Part shown: positions 1-5,752 of the stretch, one piece after another
Layout: each line of letters starts with the position of its first letter
Numbering within the stretch: position 1 is the stretch's first letter
Translations under genes and position numbers: made by a program
The notes under the pieces: generated by a model
What the model was told of the DNA's origin: nothing
The model's input: the letters and a program-made list of their open reading frames with translations, nothing else
Databases searched by the model: none
Assembly (NCBI GenBank): GCA_938008555.1
Contig: CALLKE010000107.1
Span: forward strand, 1-5,987
Source: an uncultured Pedobacter sp.
Lineage (GTDB): Bacteria; Bacteroidota; Bacteroidia; Sphingobacteriales; Sphingobacteriaceae
Reading direction: 5' to 3'
DNA length: 5,987 nucleotides

Positions 1-496
1 GGCCATTTGGTTTGGGCCATCCCGAGCCACGCCATATGCCTTCTTTAGGAACGGCTTGCAAAGTTTCTGCTTCAAATAAGAAGATACCACTGTCAGCTAA
101 GTGGTCATAAATGGCTTTAAGTGACTTCTCTACCTGCACAGGGTCGATGATTAAACAAAAAGACCCACTTGGAATAAAAATCAAATTGTATTCTTCTGGA
201 CGTTTTAAATCTTCAACAAAACCTTTCCATACAATAGGTTTTAGATTTTTAGCCTTAGCTTTGGTATGCAACACTGGGAGCATATGATCACTTGCGTCAA
301 AGCCATACACATCAAATCCCTCTTCAAGTAATGGTAGTAAAAATCGTCCTGTACCGCACATCGGCTCTAAAATAGGACCATTTGCTTTCATGACATAATC
401 ACGATAAAAAGCATAAGCATCTTCTGGTGAATTCGGCTTGCTTAAATCGTAAACCTCTGTACAAAGGCTGAGATAGGTATCTAAAGTTTTATCCAT
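1..496 (-). CDS. Class I SAM-dependent methyltransferase (partial, C-terminus beyond left edge)
   Basis: 165 residues are visible, starting at the ATG at 496 and running off the left edge without a stop. The SAM-binding motif I is clear at residues 42-50 (ILEPMCGTG), preceded by a helical N-terminus. An acidic post-motif follows in VYGFDASDHM (about 63-72), where D67 is the likely ribose-binding acid. A motif IV-like strand, YNLIFIPSGSF, lies at about 103-113, and a motif like FLFEAET at about 139-145. These mark a Rossmann-fold methyltransferase of the Methyltransf_11/25 type. The methyl acceptor (small molecule or other) cannot be inferred. The start overlaps the end of the phosphotransferase gene by 8 bases (ATGGATAA) and has a GAGG Shine-Dalgarno at 503-506, six bases upstream. 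An alternative ATG at 500 hits a stop after three codons. It is not a close copy of the methyltransferase at 4407-5195; the two share only the fold. Confidence 0.85.
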   Translation of the reverse strand, partial: MDKTLDTYLSLCTEVYDLSKPNSPEDAYAFYRDYVMKANGPILEPMCGTGRFLLPLLEEGFDVYGFDASDHMLPVLHTKAKAKNLKPIVWKGFVEDLKRPEEYNLIFIPSGSFCLIIDPVQVEKSLKAIYDHLADSGIFLFEAETLQAVPKEGIWRGSGWPKPNG

Positions 497-1376
497 TCAT
501 AACCTCATCAATAATTCGTTTTTGCAAACCAGCCTCAGAGCTGTTTTTATCTGCTATTTGGCACAGTTCGAATGTTGCTTTCCAAAGTGCCCAGGCGCGT
601 GCGCGGAGCCATGTATCATCATCCATATTCATCTCAGAGATAAAAATCTTACGTGCTTTGCCGTTCAAATAAGTCCAGGCAATTACTAAGTCACAGGCCG
701 GATCACCAACGGCAGCGCCACCAAAGTCAATGACTGCTGATAGTTTTCCACCATCCATCAGTATATTGCCGATCGCAAAATCTCCATGAATCCATACAGG
801 GTTTTTATCCCATTTGGTAGCACAAGCCTGGTCCCATAAAGCTAATGCTCGGGTTACATCTATAATCTCAGCCAGCTCTACAATTTGTTCTCGCGCTCCT
901 TTATCGTAAACACTGACATGATCACCACGCCACCAATTGTGCTGACCAGGCTCAGGTCCTTCAACATCGGTAATCGCTTGCAACTCTTTTAAAAACTTGG
1001 CCAGATCAAAGGCAAGTTGTTCTTTGTCTTGATCGGTTAACGTTAGGAGGTTGATGCTTTTGCCGGGCAACCATTTGTATATAGAAAATAGATAAGGATA
1101 ATCTGCGGATGGCTTTCCCATTTTAATCGGAGCCGGAATGCTAACGCTTAAACGTTTTGCTAATTGCGGCAGTAGCTCTTGCTCTTTTGGAACTTTCAAA
1201 GCGTAATCTGCGGCTGTTGGCATACGAATAAGCATGTGCTCACCAAGCCTATAGGTGCGGTTATCATGCCCTTGTTTTTCAACATCCGTTATAGGTAAAT
1301 CAGCATACTCAGGAAATTGCTCTGCTATGAGTTTGCGCGCAAGATAAAGGGTTGGCATAATCGATTTGTCGTTCAT
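489..1376 (-). CDS. Aminoglycoside phosphotransferase (APH)-family kinase
   Basis: This 295-residue cytoplasmic protein belongs to the APH/choline-kinase fold, which transfers the ATP gamma-phosphate to a hydroxyl on a small molecule. The N-lobe has a nucleotide-loop-like stretch QGHDNRTYRL (35-44), followed by HMLIRMP (48-53). Arg51 sits where many kinases have the ATP-binding lysine, which is common in this branch of the family. The hinge region is about FSIYKWLPG (97-105). The catalytic loop is HGDFAIGN (197-204), with D199 as the predicted base and N204 as a metal ligand. The metal-binding DFG-like motif is IDFGG (216-220, D217), and GDPACDL (224-230) follows it, as is characteristic of APH enzymes. 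The length is normal and all catalytic residues are present, so the enzyme looks functional. The substrate is unknown: many proteins of this type are called aminoglycoside or macrolide kinases without evidence. The start forms an ATGA overlap with the upstream GNAT gene and has a strong GGAGGTGA ribosome binding site. Confidence 0.92.
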   Translation of the reverse strand: MNDKSIMPTLYLARKLIAEQFPEYADLPITDVEKQGHDNRTYRLGEHMLIRMPTAADYALKVPKEQELLPQLAKRLSVSIPAPIKMGKPSADYPYLFSIYKWLPGKSINLLTLTDQDKEQLAFDLAKFLKELQAITDVEGPEPGQHNWWRGDHVSVYDKGAREQIVELAEIIDVTRALALWDQACATKWDKNPVWIHGDFAIGNILMDGGKLSAVIDFGGAAVGDPACDLVIAWTYLNGKARKIFISEMNMDDDTWLRARAWALWKATFELCQIADKNSSEAGLQKRIIDEVMNG

Positions 1377-1840
1377 AATGTCACCTCCATCACCGTTACT
1401 GGGTGAGACTTAAATTCATCCATACCGATTTTCTTCCATCCAAGGCGCTTGTAGTATTCAGGTACGCTAGGATCAAAAGTAAACAAGTACAGCTTTTTAA
1501 AACCAAGCTCCTTTGCTTGTCTAACTGCGACATCAACTAGCATTTTCCCGATCCCTTGTTTTTGATATTTTGGATCAACGACCACATCTGCAAGCCACGG
1601 TCCTAAATCGGCACGAAACTCTTCCTTAAGTTTAAATGTGCAAAATCCTACTGGAATTTCATCACACAACGCAACGAATGAAGTTGTTTCATCTGGATGA
1701 CCCAGCTCATCATATGTCAATGACTCTATCTCTTGAATTGTAAGCTTTGGAAACCAAATTCTACCTAAAACGTCATGCCACACTTGAGCGAGCGCTGGTA
1801 TAGCAGCTGGATGATTTTTCAGAAGGTCGATTTTGATCAT
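1373..1840 (-). CDS. GNAT-family N-acetyltransferase, tandem copy A
   Basis: This is a single-domain GNAT of 155 residues, predicted to transfer acetyl from acetyl-CoA to an amine. Motif A is complete: the strand ADVVVDPKYQ (84-93) leads into the acetyl-CoA pyrophosphate loop QKQGIG (93-98) and the helix KMLVDVAVRQAKELG. Motif B is KKLYLFTFDPSVPEYYKRLGWKKIG (115-139), with the tyrosine pair at 129-130 in the usual position of the general acid. It is about 59% identical (91 of 155 by hand alignment) and equal in length to the gene immediately upstream, so the pair arose by tandem duplication. The two differ most at residues 30-77, the region that shapes the acceptor pocket in GNATs, which suggests different substrates. 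The start overlaps the upstream stop as ATGA, with a strong GGAGGT site. The last codons in turn hold the ribosome binding site of the phosphotransferase gene. The acceptor substrate is unknown. Confidence 0.92.
   Translation of the reverse strand: MIKIDLLKNHPAAIPALAQVWHDVLGRIWFPKLTIQEIESLTYDELGHPDETTSFVALCDEIPVGFCTFKLKEEFRADLGPWLADVVVDPKYQKQGIGKMLVDVAVRQAKELGFKKLYLFTFDPSVPEYYKRLGWKKIGMDEFKSHPVTVMEVTL
1383..1388 (-). promoter_or_regulatory. Ribosome binding site of the APH-family gene
   Basis: On the minus strand GGAGGT, extended to GGAGGTGA, lies six bases before the ATG at 1376. It is embedded in the Met151-Glu152-Val153 codons of GNAT copy A, so it is both coding and regulatory. Together with the ATGA overlap it supports reinitiation or coupled translation. 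Confidence 0.85.
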
Positions 1841-2304
1841 AAATCCACCTCCATCACCGTCACAGAATAGGATTTAAATTCATCCATACCGATTTTCCTC
1901 CATCCAAGACGTTCGTAGTACTCTGGTATGGTGGGATCAAAAGCAAACAAGTACAGCTTTTCAAAACCAAGCTCTTTTGCTTTCAGTACAGTCACATCAA
2001 TCAGCATCCTGCCAATGCCTTGATTTTGATGTTTTGGATCAACCACAAGTGAACCAAGCCAAGGCGTTAGATCTGGACGAATACCATCATTTTCACGCAA
2101 AGAGCACATGCCAACCGGTAAATCACCATCTAATGCAACGAAAGTGATTGGCAAAGCGTGATCATTCATGTGATCTGCAAATCTTGCGATAACACGTTCA
2201 ACGGGTACATCAGGAACCCAGATTTTGCCTAAGATTTCATGCCAAATGTGTGCAAGTGCTGGTATAGTGCTGGGATGGTTTTTTAACAGGTCAATTTTGA
2301 TCAT
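1837..2304 (-). CDS. GNAT-family N-acetyltransferase, tandem copy B
   Basis: This 155-residue GNAT is the upstream member of the tandem pair. Motif A runs from the strand GSLVVDPKHQ through the loop QNQGIG (93-98) to the helix RMLIDVTVLKAKELG. Motif B, LYLFAFDPTIPEYYERLGWRKIG, ends at 139. I place the start at the ATG at 2304 rather than at the in-frame GTG at 2325. The ATG forms an ATGA overlap with the stop of the triple-GNAT gene and sits six bases after AGGGGG (2311-2316). It also gives the same length and the same N-terminus (MIKIDLLKNHP) as copy A. The GTG start would add seven residues that copy A lacks. Residues 30-77 are diverged from copy A while both ends are nearly identical. The family acetylates amines using acetyl-CoA; the specific acceptor cannot be told. 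Confidence 0.92.
   Translation of the reverse strand: MIKIDLLKNHPSTIPALAHIWHEILGKIWVPDVPVERVIARFADHMNDHALPITFVALDGDLPVGMCSLRENDGIRPDLTPWLGSLVVDPKHQNQGIGRMLIDVTVLKAKELGFEKLYLFAFDPTIPEYYERLGWRKIGMDEFKSYSVTVMEVDL
1847..1852 (-). promoter_or_regulatory. Ribosome binding site of GNAT copy A
   Basis: GGAGGT on the minus strand lies six bases before the ATG at 1840. It sits in the Met-Glu-Val codons at the end of copy B. It is the same site, at the same position in the gene, as the one that copy A supplies to the phosphotransferase gene. Confidence 0.85.
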
Positions 2305-3875
2305 ACAATACCCCCTACAAACCACTCAGATGCTACCTGTAAATTTTGTTCGTTCAAAAACTTGCGTTTTGGGTGGTCATGCGCGCCGCATACCACAAGG
2401 ATCTGTGTGGCACCTTTAACCCTGGCTGCAGCCTTGGTCTCTTCAATTAACTCATGCCCAACAGATTGCCAAAGGTTTTCGGAGTTAACGCAAAAATCAT
2501 CAATCATCAACGTCAGCCCACCTGGATTATAAACTCCTGGAGCAGAAATGAACTTGCCAATCACAAATCCAAGGATTTCTTTGGTATCGCTTTCTGCAGT
2601 GAACATCACATAATTTTTATCCTCCAGCAGTTCTTTAAACCACCTTCTTTGTGCCTTATCACCTTCTTCTCCAGCATATCGCCAAAATTGTGGTTGGGAT
2701 TTCTCATAAGCTAACCTCTTGGCTTTTGACAGTAGAACCATGGCATCGATATCAGAAAGTTGTGACGTGCGCACAACAAACTGGGTAACTGTATTTTGAT
2801 TGATGATATTTTGCGTATCAAATTCAAAAATGATTCTTCGAGGGCAATGCTCATCATATGTAACTTCTTTGATTTGCTTACGAAAAGTACCAGAGGTAAA
2901 TTCACTGATTGCATTTTCCCAAAACTTCAAGGCTGACTTATTATTAGGGATAACGGAAACTTCCCACCTGCCGGGATGCATATTCCATATCTCTTTGGCA
3001 ACACGAGCAGCAATGCCTGCGCCTTGGAATTTAGCGATAATAAAAAACTCGCCGATGTTCCAGTTGTTTGTAGAATCTTCAGTCGCTTGATTCAGCAGAA
3101 CAAAGCCGGCTATCTCATCATAAACTTTAACTAAATAAGCTTTTCTGGATGATTCTTCAAAGTAATTTTTAAAGTCAAAGCTCTCATAAAGACCATCTTC
3201 CGGAATAGCCCAATCAGATGAGATCGAGCCGCAGTCTCTTGATAAATCATAAACGTAGAAACGCGCCATATTTTGAATGCAGGGATAATCATCCAGGGTT
3301 GCATTGATAATCGAAATTTTTGGATCAATTTTTTTAAGTAGTAAATGATGAAGTTTTCCTGCGCCACTTACATCACCTTCCATCATGAAATCACACACAT
3401 GTTTGAAGCCCGCCTTCATATAAACATGCTTTGCGCGTACATTATCACTCGCGGGATCAATTAAAAAAGCATCTGCTTTGGGGTCAACAATTTTGCGGAA
3501 ATAATCGATAAAATCAGATAAAGTTTGAGATCCATAGCCTTTGCCGAAAAACTTAGGGTTACCGATCATGTAATCGAGGCCGTAGGTATGACCTGTTTTT
3601 GAAAGTCTTTTAAGTTTTTCTTCGCCTATATCTTCCTTATGCGTTTCCTGAATGGTCATCAGCATTGCAAAAGGTTCATCTTCAAGATATGCAAGGAAGT
3701 AATCGTACTTGCCGCCAGCATAAGATGATGGTGTTTTTCGCCCTTCAGCAAAATTGACAATATCGTCTTTGTGCGCCTGAGTATTGTCCCAAAATTCCAT
3801 AATGTGGGGCTGACGCAACCAGCTAAAGATGGTGTCTAAATGAGCTCCTGTTACTTTTTCAAAATGAATATTCAT
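2301..3875 (-). CDS. Triple-domain GNAT acetyltransferase fusion
   Basis: This 524-residue protein reads as three consecutive GNAT domains. Domain 1 (about 1-182) resembles AAC(6')-type aminoglycoside acetyltransferases. It has a PHIMEFW N-terminal motif (23-29), a YGLDYMIG strand, the acetyl-CoA loop FGKGYG (110-115), and the DPASDNVRAKHVYMKAGF motif (140-157). Domain 2 (about 187-352) is a second GNAT with strand GEFFIIAKF, loop QGAGIA (284-289) and NNKSALKFWENA (311-322). Domain 3 (about 366-524) has the strand MIDDFCV (457-463). In place of the usual Q/RxxGxG its loop is LWQSVGHEL, a variant seen in some GNAT subfamilies. The linkers are short (about 183-187 and 353-365). No frameshift or stop interrupts the protein, so this is a genuine fusion and not an assembly artefact that I can see. 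The start overlaps the upstream stop as ATGA, with only a weak purine-rich GGAAAG site, so translation probably depends on coupling. The substrates are unknown; the AAC(6') link is a family resemblance only. Confidence 0.88.
   Translation of the reverse strand: MNIHFEKVTGAHLDTIFSWLRQPHIMEFWDNTQAHKDDIVNFAEGRKTPSSYAGGKYDYFLAYLEDEPFAMLMTIQETHKEDIGEEKLKRLSKTGHTYGLDYMIGNPKFFGKGYGSQTLSDFIDYFRKIVDPKADAFLIDPASDNVRAKHVYMKAGFKHVCDFMMEGDVSGAGKLHHLLLKKIDPKISIINATLDDYPCIQNMARFYVYDLSRDCGSISSDWAIPEDGLYESFDFKNYFEESSRKAYLVKVYDEIAGFVLLNQATEDSTNNWNIGEFFIIAKFQGAGIAARVAKEIWNMHPGRWEVSVIPNNKSALKFWENAISEFTSGTFRKQIKEVTYDEHCPRRIIFEFDTQNIINQNTVTQFVVRTSQLSDIDAMVLLSKAKRLAYEKSQPQFWRYAGEEGDKAQRRWFKELLEDKNYVMFTAESDTKEILGFVIGKFISAPGVYNPGGLTLMIDDFCVNSENLWQSVGHELIEETKAAARVKGATQILVVCGAHDHPKRKFLNEQNLQVASEWFVGGIV
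2311..2316 (-). promoter_or_regulatory. Ribosome binding site that fixes the start of GNAT copy B
   Basis: AGGGGG on the minus strand lies six bases before the ATG at 2304, within the last Val-Gly-Gly codons of the triple-GNAT gene. Its spacing favours the ATG at 2304 over the in-frame GTG at 2325. Confidence 0.75.
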
Positions 3876-4402
3876 AATTCTTTCCGCAAATAAATTTTTT
3901 GTATCATGCCATCCTTTAAAGCTTTTTCGGCTGTTAAATCAAACTTTTCAAAACTTAAACCCAGCGGTATGCCGGTTCCTAAAGTTTGAGGGACAATTGT
4001 AAGAATGGTTTCATCAATCAAGCTTTCTTGTGCAAAGCTTTTGGCAAGTTCTGCACCGCCTAAGAGCCAGATGTCTTTATCTGACCTACGGTCTTTCAGC
4101 TTGGCCATAAACTCAAGTGGGCTATCGTGTGCAATGCTGATATAGGGTTTATCGGTTTCAAATTTTTTGGAGGTGAAAACATAAGTTTGTTTATCCGGCC
4201 AACCCCAATCACCAAAGCTTAAAATTTGTTTGTAGCTGCGGCTTCCCATTAAAATTGTATCGATGCGTTCCATTAGGTCTTTATAGCCAACAGCTTCGAG
4301 TTCAGCATCATCTTTTGGATGCGGAAGCCAGTCAACGCCGCCATTAATGTCTGCGATAAAACCATCAAGCGAAGTTGCAATATAGAGGATTATTTTGGTC
4401 AT
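3872..4402 (-). CDS. RibD C-terminal / dihydrofolate reductase-family protein
   Basis: This 176-residue protein has the fold shared by dihydrofolate reductase and the reductase half of RibD, predicted to be an NAD(P)H-dependent reductase. The N-terminal strand and loop are KIILYIATSLDGFIAD (3-18), with the SLDGFIA signature, followed by VDWL (24-27). The NADPH-binding region includes ILMGSRSYKQI (50-60), YVFTSKK (74-80), and the glycine pair in IWLLGGAEL (111-119). The C-terminal TIVPQTLGTGIPL (135-147) is typical of YyaP/YwjB-like members of COG0262. It is not a canonical FolA or a full RibD, since there is no deaminase domain. The physiological substrate of this subfamily is generally unknown. 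I chose the ATG at 4402 over an in-frame TTG at 4423. The ATG follows AAGGTG by seven bases and begins exactly at the family's usual N-terminus. It lies four bases after the stop of the methyltransferase gene. Confidence 0.88.
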   Translation of the reverse strand: MTKIILYIATSLDGFIADINGGVDWLPHPKDDAELEAVGYKDLMERIDTILMGSRSYKQILSFGDWGWPDKQTYVFTSKKFETDKPYISIAHDSPLEFMAKLKDRRSDKDIWLLGGAELAKSFAQESLIDETILTIVPQTLGTGIPLGLSFEKFDLTAEKALKDGMIQKIYLRKEL

Positions 4403-4406
4403 AGCA

Positions 4407-5195
4407 TTACACCTTCTTGGCAATTGTTAATATTCGCTCAGAACCCTCTTTTGAAAACGCTTCGCCATTTATGTCGGTTTGAGCTAATACAACAAACCCA
4501 TTTTCTTTTAAGATTTCTTGCAACTCAGCACTACCGTAAACCTGCAGGGTGTTTTCATAGCCTTTTGATACTTTTGTAGGGCTCTCATTCCCATCTTGAT
4601 AAACATAGGTGCTATAGGATGCTAAGATGCCATCATCAGAGATGGTGCTAAATTGAATTTCTCTAAATTTCTGACCATCAGAGACAGCCATCCAATCTCC
4701 GGTTAATTTTGTGATGTTATTACCGGCTTTCAGATAATCTAAGTTAAATATGTCGAAAATATACAAACCACCCGGATTCAAATTACGATTTATATTTTGG
4801 ATGGTGAGTTTAAAGTCTTCTCGAGTCAAATGACCAATTGCATTAAAGATTGTAATCGCAGCATCGAACTGCCCTGCATGAACAGTGCGGCAATCCGATT
4901 CTAAGAATTTAATTTTCAACTGCTTTAATTTCGCTTTTTGTTTAGCAATTTTGAGCATGCTTCGGCTAATGTCGCTGCCCACAACTTCAAAGCCTTTGTC
5001 TTTCAACCAAAAGACTTGAGAGCCGGTACCGCAAGTAAGATCAAGAACGGTAGCAACCTGATGCTCTTTTAATATTTTCTCTAAAAGCGCATTGATGGCC
5101 TTCGAATTATTTTCATTAAATTCATCATAGCACTCAGCCCTTGTGTTGTAATAAGAGGCTTTTGCTGTTGTATGTTTAAGTGTTTTCATATTCAT
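4407..5195 (-). CDS. Class I SAM-dependent methyltransferase
   Basis: This 262-residue Rossmann-fold methyltransferase is complete. Motif I is VLDLTCGTG (50-58). The post-I acid is in VVGSDIS (71-77, D75), the next acid is in ESDCRTV (99-105, D101), and the motif IV region FDAAITIFNAIGHL (110-123) is followed by a NPGGLYIFDIF strand (140-150). The second half (about 151-262) is a beta-rich addition containing KGYENTLQVYGSAELQEILKENGF, as in Methyltransf_25-type enzymes acting on small molecules. The acceptor is unknown. The ATG at 5195 overlaps the stop of the P-loop kinase gene as ATGA but has no good Shine-Dalgarno. A second in-frame ATG at 5189 (Met3), with GAG six bases upstream, is a nearly equal alternative start. 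The gene is unlike the partial methyltransferase at the left edge beyond the common fold. Confidence 0.92.
   Translation of the reverse strand: MNMKTLKHTTAKASYYNTRAECYDEFNENNSKAINALLEKILKEHQVATVLDLTCGTGSQVFWLKDKGFEVVGSDISRSMLKIAKQKAKLKQLKIKFLESDCRTVHAGQFDAAITIFNAIGHLTREDFKLTIQNINRNLNPGGLYIFDIFNLDYLKAGNNITKLTGDWMAVSDGQKFREIQFSTISDDGILASYSTYVYQDGNESPTKVSKGYENTLQVYGSAELQEILKENGFVVLAQTDINGEAFSKEGSERILTIAKKV
4410..4415 (-). promoter_or_regulatory. Ribosome binding site that fixes the start of the RibD/DHFR-like gene
   Basis: AAGGTG, extended to GAAGGTG, lies on the minus strand seven bases before the ATG at 4402. It spans the end of the methyltransferase coding sequence. No comparable site precedes the in-frame TTG at 4423. 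Confidence 0.75.
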
Positions 5196-5752
5196 CTCTG
5201 GCTTAGTATTTTTATATGATTCATAATGGCCTCCGCTGCATCTTCCGGGCTTAAATTGCTAACATTTAGCGAAAATAAATTAGGATGGGAGATGGAAAGA
5301 AGTGGGGTTTCATCGTGTACATCTTGCGGATCAATTGATTTCCATCGATCGCGCCTCTTTGGATCCACAACCCGTCGTAAATGTTCATCTTGATCAATCA
5401 AAAGCCTGACAGGCACAAATATTGAACCTCTTGCTTCTGCCATATAAACCACTTCTGCATAGCAGACTTTATCGCCGGCATCTTCGTATAGGTTGTTTGT
5501 CAGAACATAACTGTTATGGATTTCTTTGGCTAAAAACGTCAAAACGCATCTTCTAATATTCCCAATCGCTTCCCAACCAAAATCAGGTATCTTGGCATAT
5601 CCGTCATATTGCAATAGCTCAAAAATAGGATTATTGATTAGCTGATTATCGCACACGATAAAACCATACTTTGCAGCTAATGCCTTAGCGATGGTGTATT
5701 TTCCAACTCCAGGTTTGCCGGTTAAATAGATGATGGTTGTTGGTTGTGTCAT
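5192..5752 (-). CDS. P-loop NTPase, small-molecule-kinase-like
   Basis: This 186-residue protein starts with a beta strand and a textbook Walker A motif, TIIYLTGKPGVGKYTIAK, with the P-loop GKPGVGKYT at 12-20 and K18 binding phosphate. The size, the N-terminal P-loop and the arginine-rich segment RRVVDPKRRDRWK (126-138), which resembles a kinase lid, point to the shikimate/adenylate/chloramphenicol-phosphotransferase-like kinase group (AAA_18/AAA_33). A larger ATPase machine is unlikely. No clear Walker B (hhhhDE) is seen, which fits this group. The phosphate acceptor is unknown; a nucleotide-like, sugar or drug substrate are all possible. The start at 5752 overlaps the stop of the Nudix gene as ATGA and has an AGGAG site nine bases upstream. 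Confidence 0.85.
   Translation of the reverse strand: MTQPTTIIYLTGKPGVGKYTIAKALAAKYGFIVCDNQLINNPIFELLQYDGYAKIPDFGWEAIGNIRRCVLTFLAKEIHNSYVLTNNLYEDAGDKVCYAEVVYMAEARGSIFVPVRLLIDQDEHLRRVVDPKRRDRWKSIDPQDVHDETPLLSISHPNLFSLNVSNLSPEDAAEAIMNHIKILSQR

Larger units (their letters stand above)
1373..2304 (-). repeat. Tandem gene duplication, 464-base period, two diverged copies
   Basis: The two GNAT genes at 1373-1840 and 1837-2304 are each 468 bases and share a 4-base overlap, so matching positions are offset by exactly 464. The 3' ends of the genes are the most alike. Comparing 1382-1517 with 1846-1981 gives about 19 mismatches in 136 bases by eye, without gaps. The middle of the genes is much less similar. 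No flanking direct repeats or insertion-sequence ends are seen, so this is a gene duplication and not a mobile element. Confidence 0.9.

Noticed and set aside
2305..2325. GTG start at 2325 for GNAT copy B
   Set aside because: It adds seven residues absent from the paralogue, overlaps the upstream gene more than the ATGA junction, and the AGGGGG site is placed for the ATG at 2304.
2225..3090. Plus-strand open frames at 2225-2419, 2454-2714 and 2800-3090
   Set aside because: They lie antisense to strongly supported GNAT coding sequence, encode no recognisable domain, and have no operon context or clear ribosome binding site.
2711..3367. Minus-strand open frames at 2711-2914 and 3131-3367
   Set aside because: They are out-of-frame shadows inside the triple-GNAT gene, whose own frame has clear conserved motifs across both stretches.
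4403..4423. TTG start at 4423 for the RibD/DHFR-like gene
   Set aside because: The AAGGTG site is correctly spaced for the ATG at 4402, and the family N-terminus starts right there.
4319..4579. Plus-strand open frame of 86 codons
   Set aside because: It is antisense to the RibD/DHFR-like and methyltransferase genes and its translation has no recognisable features.
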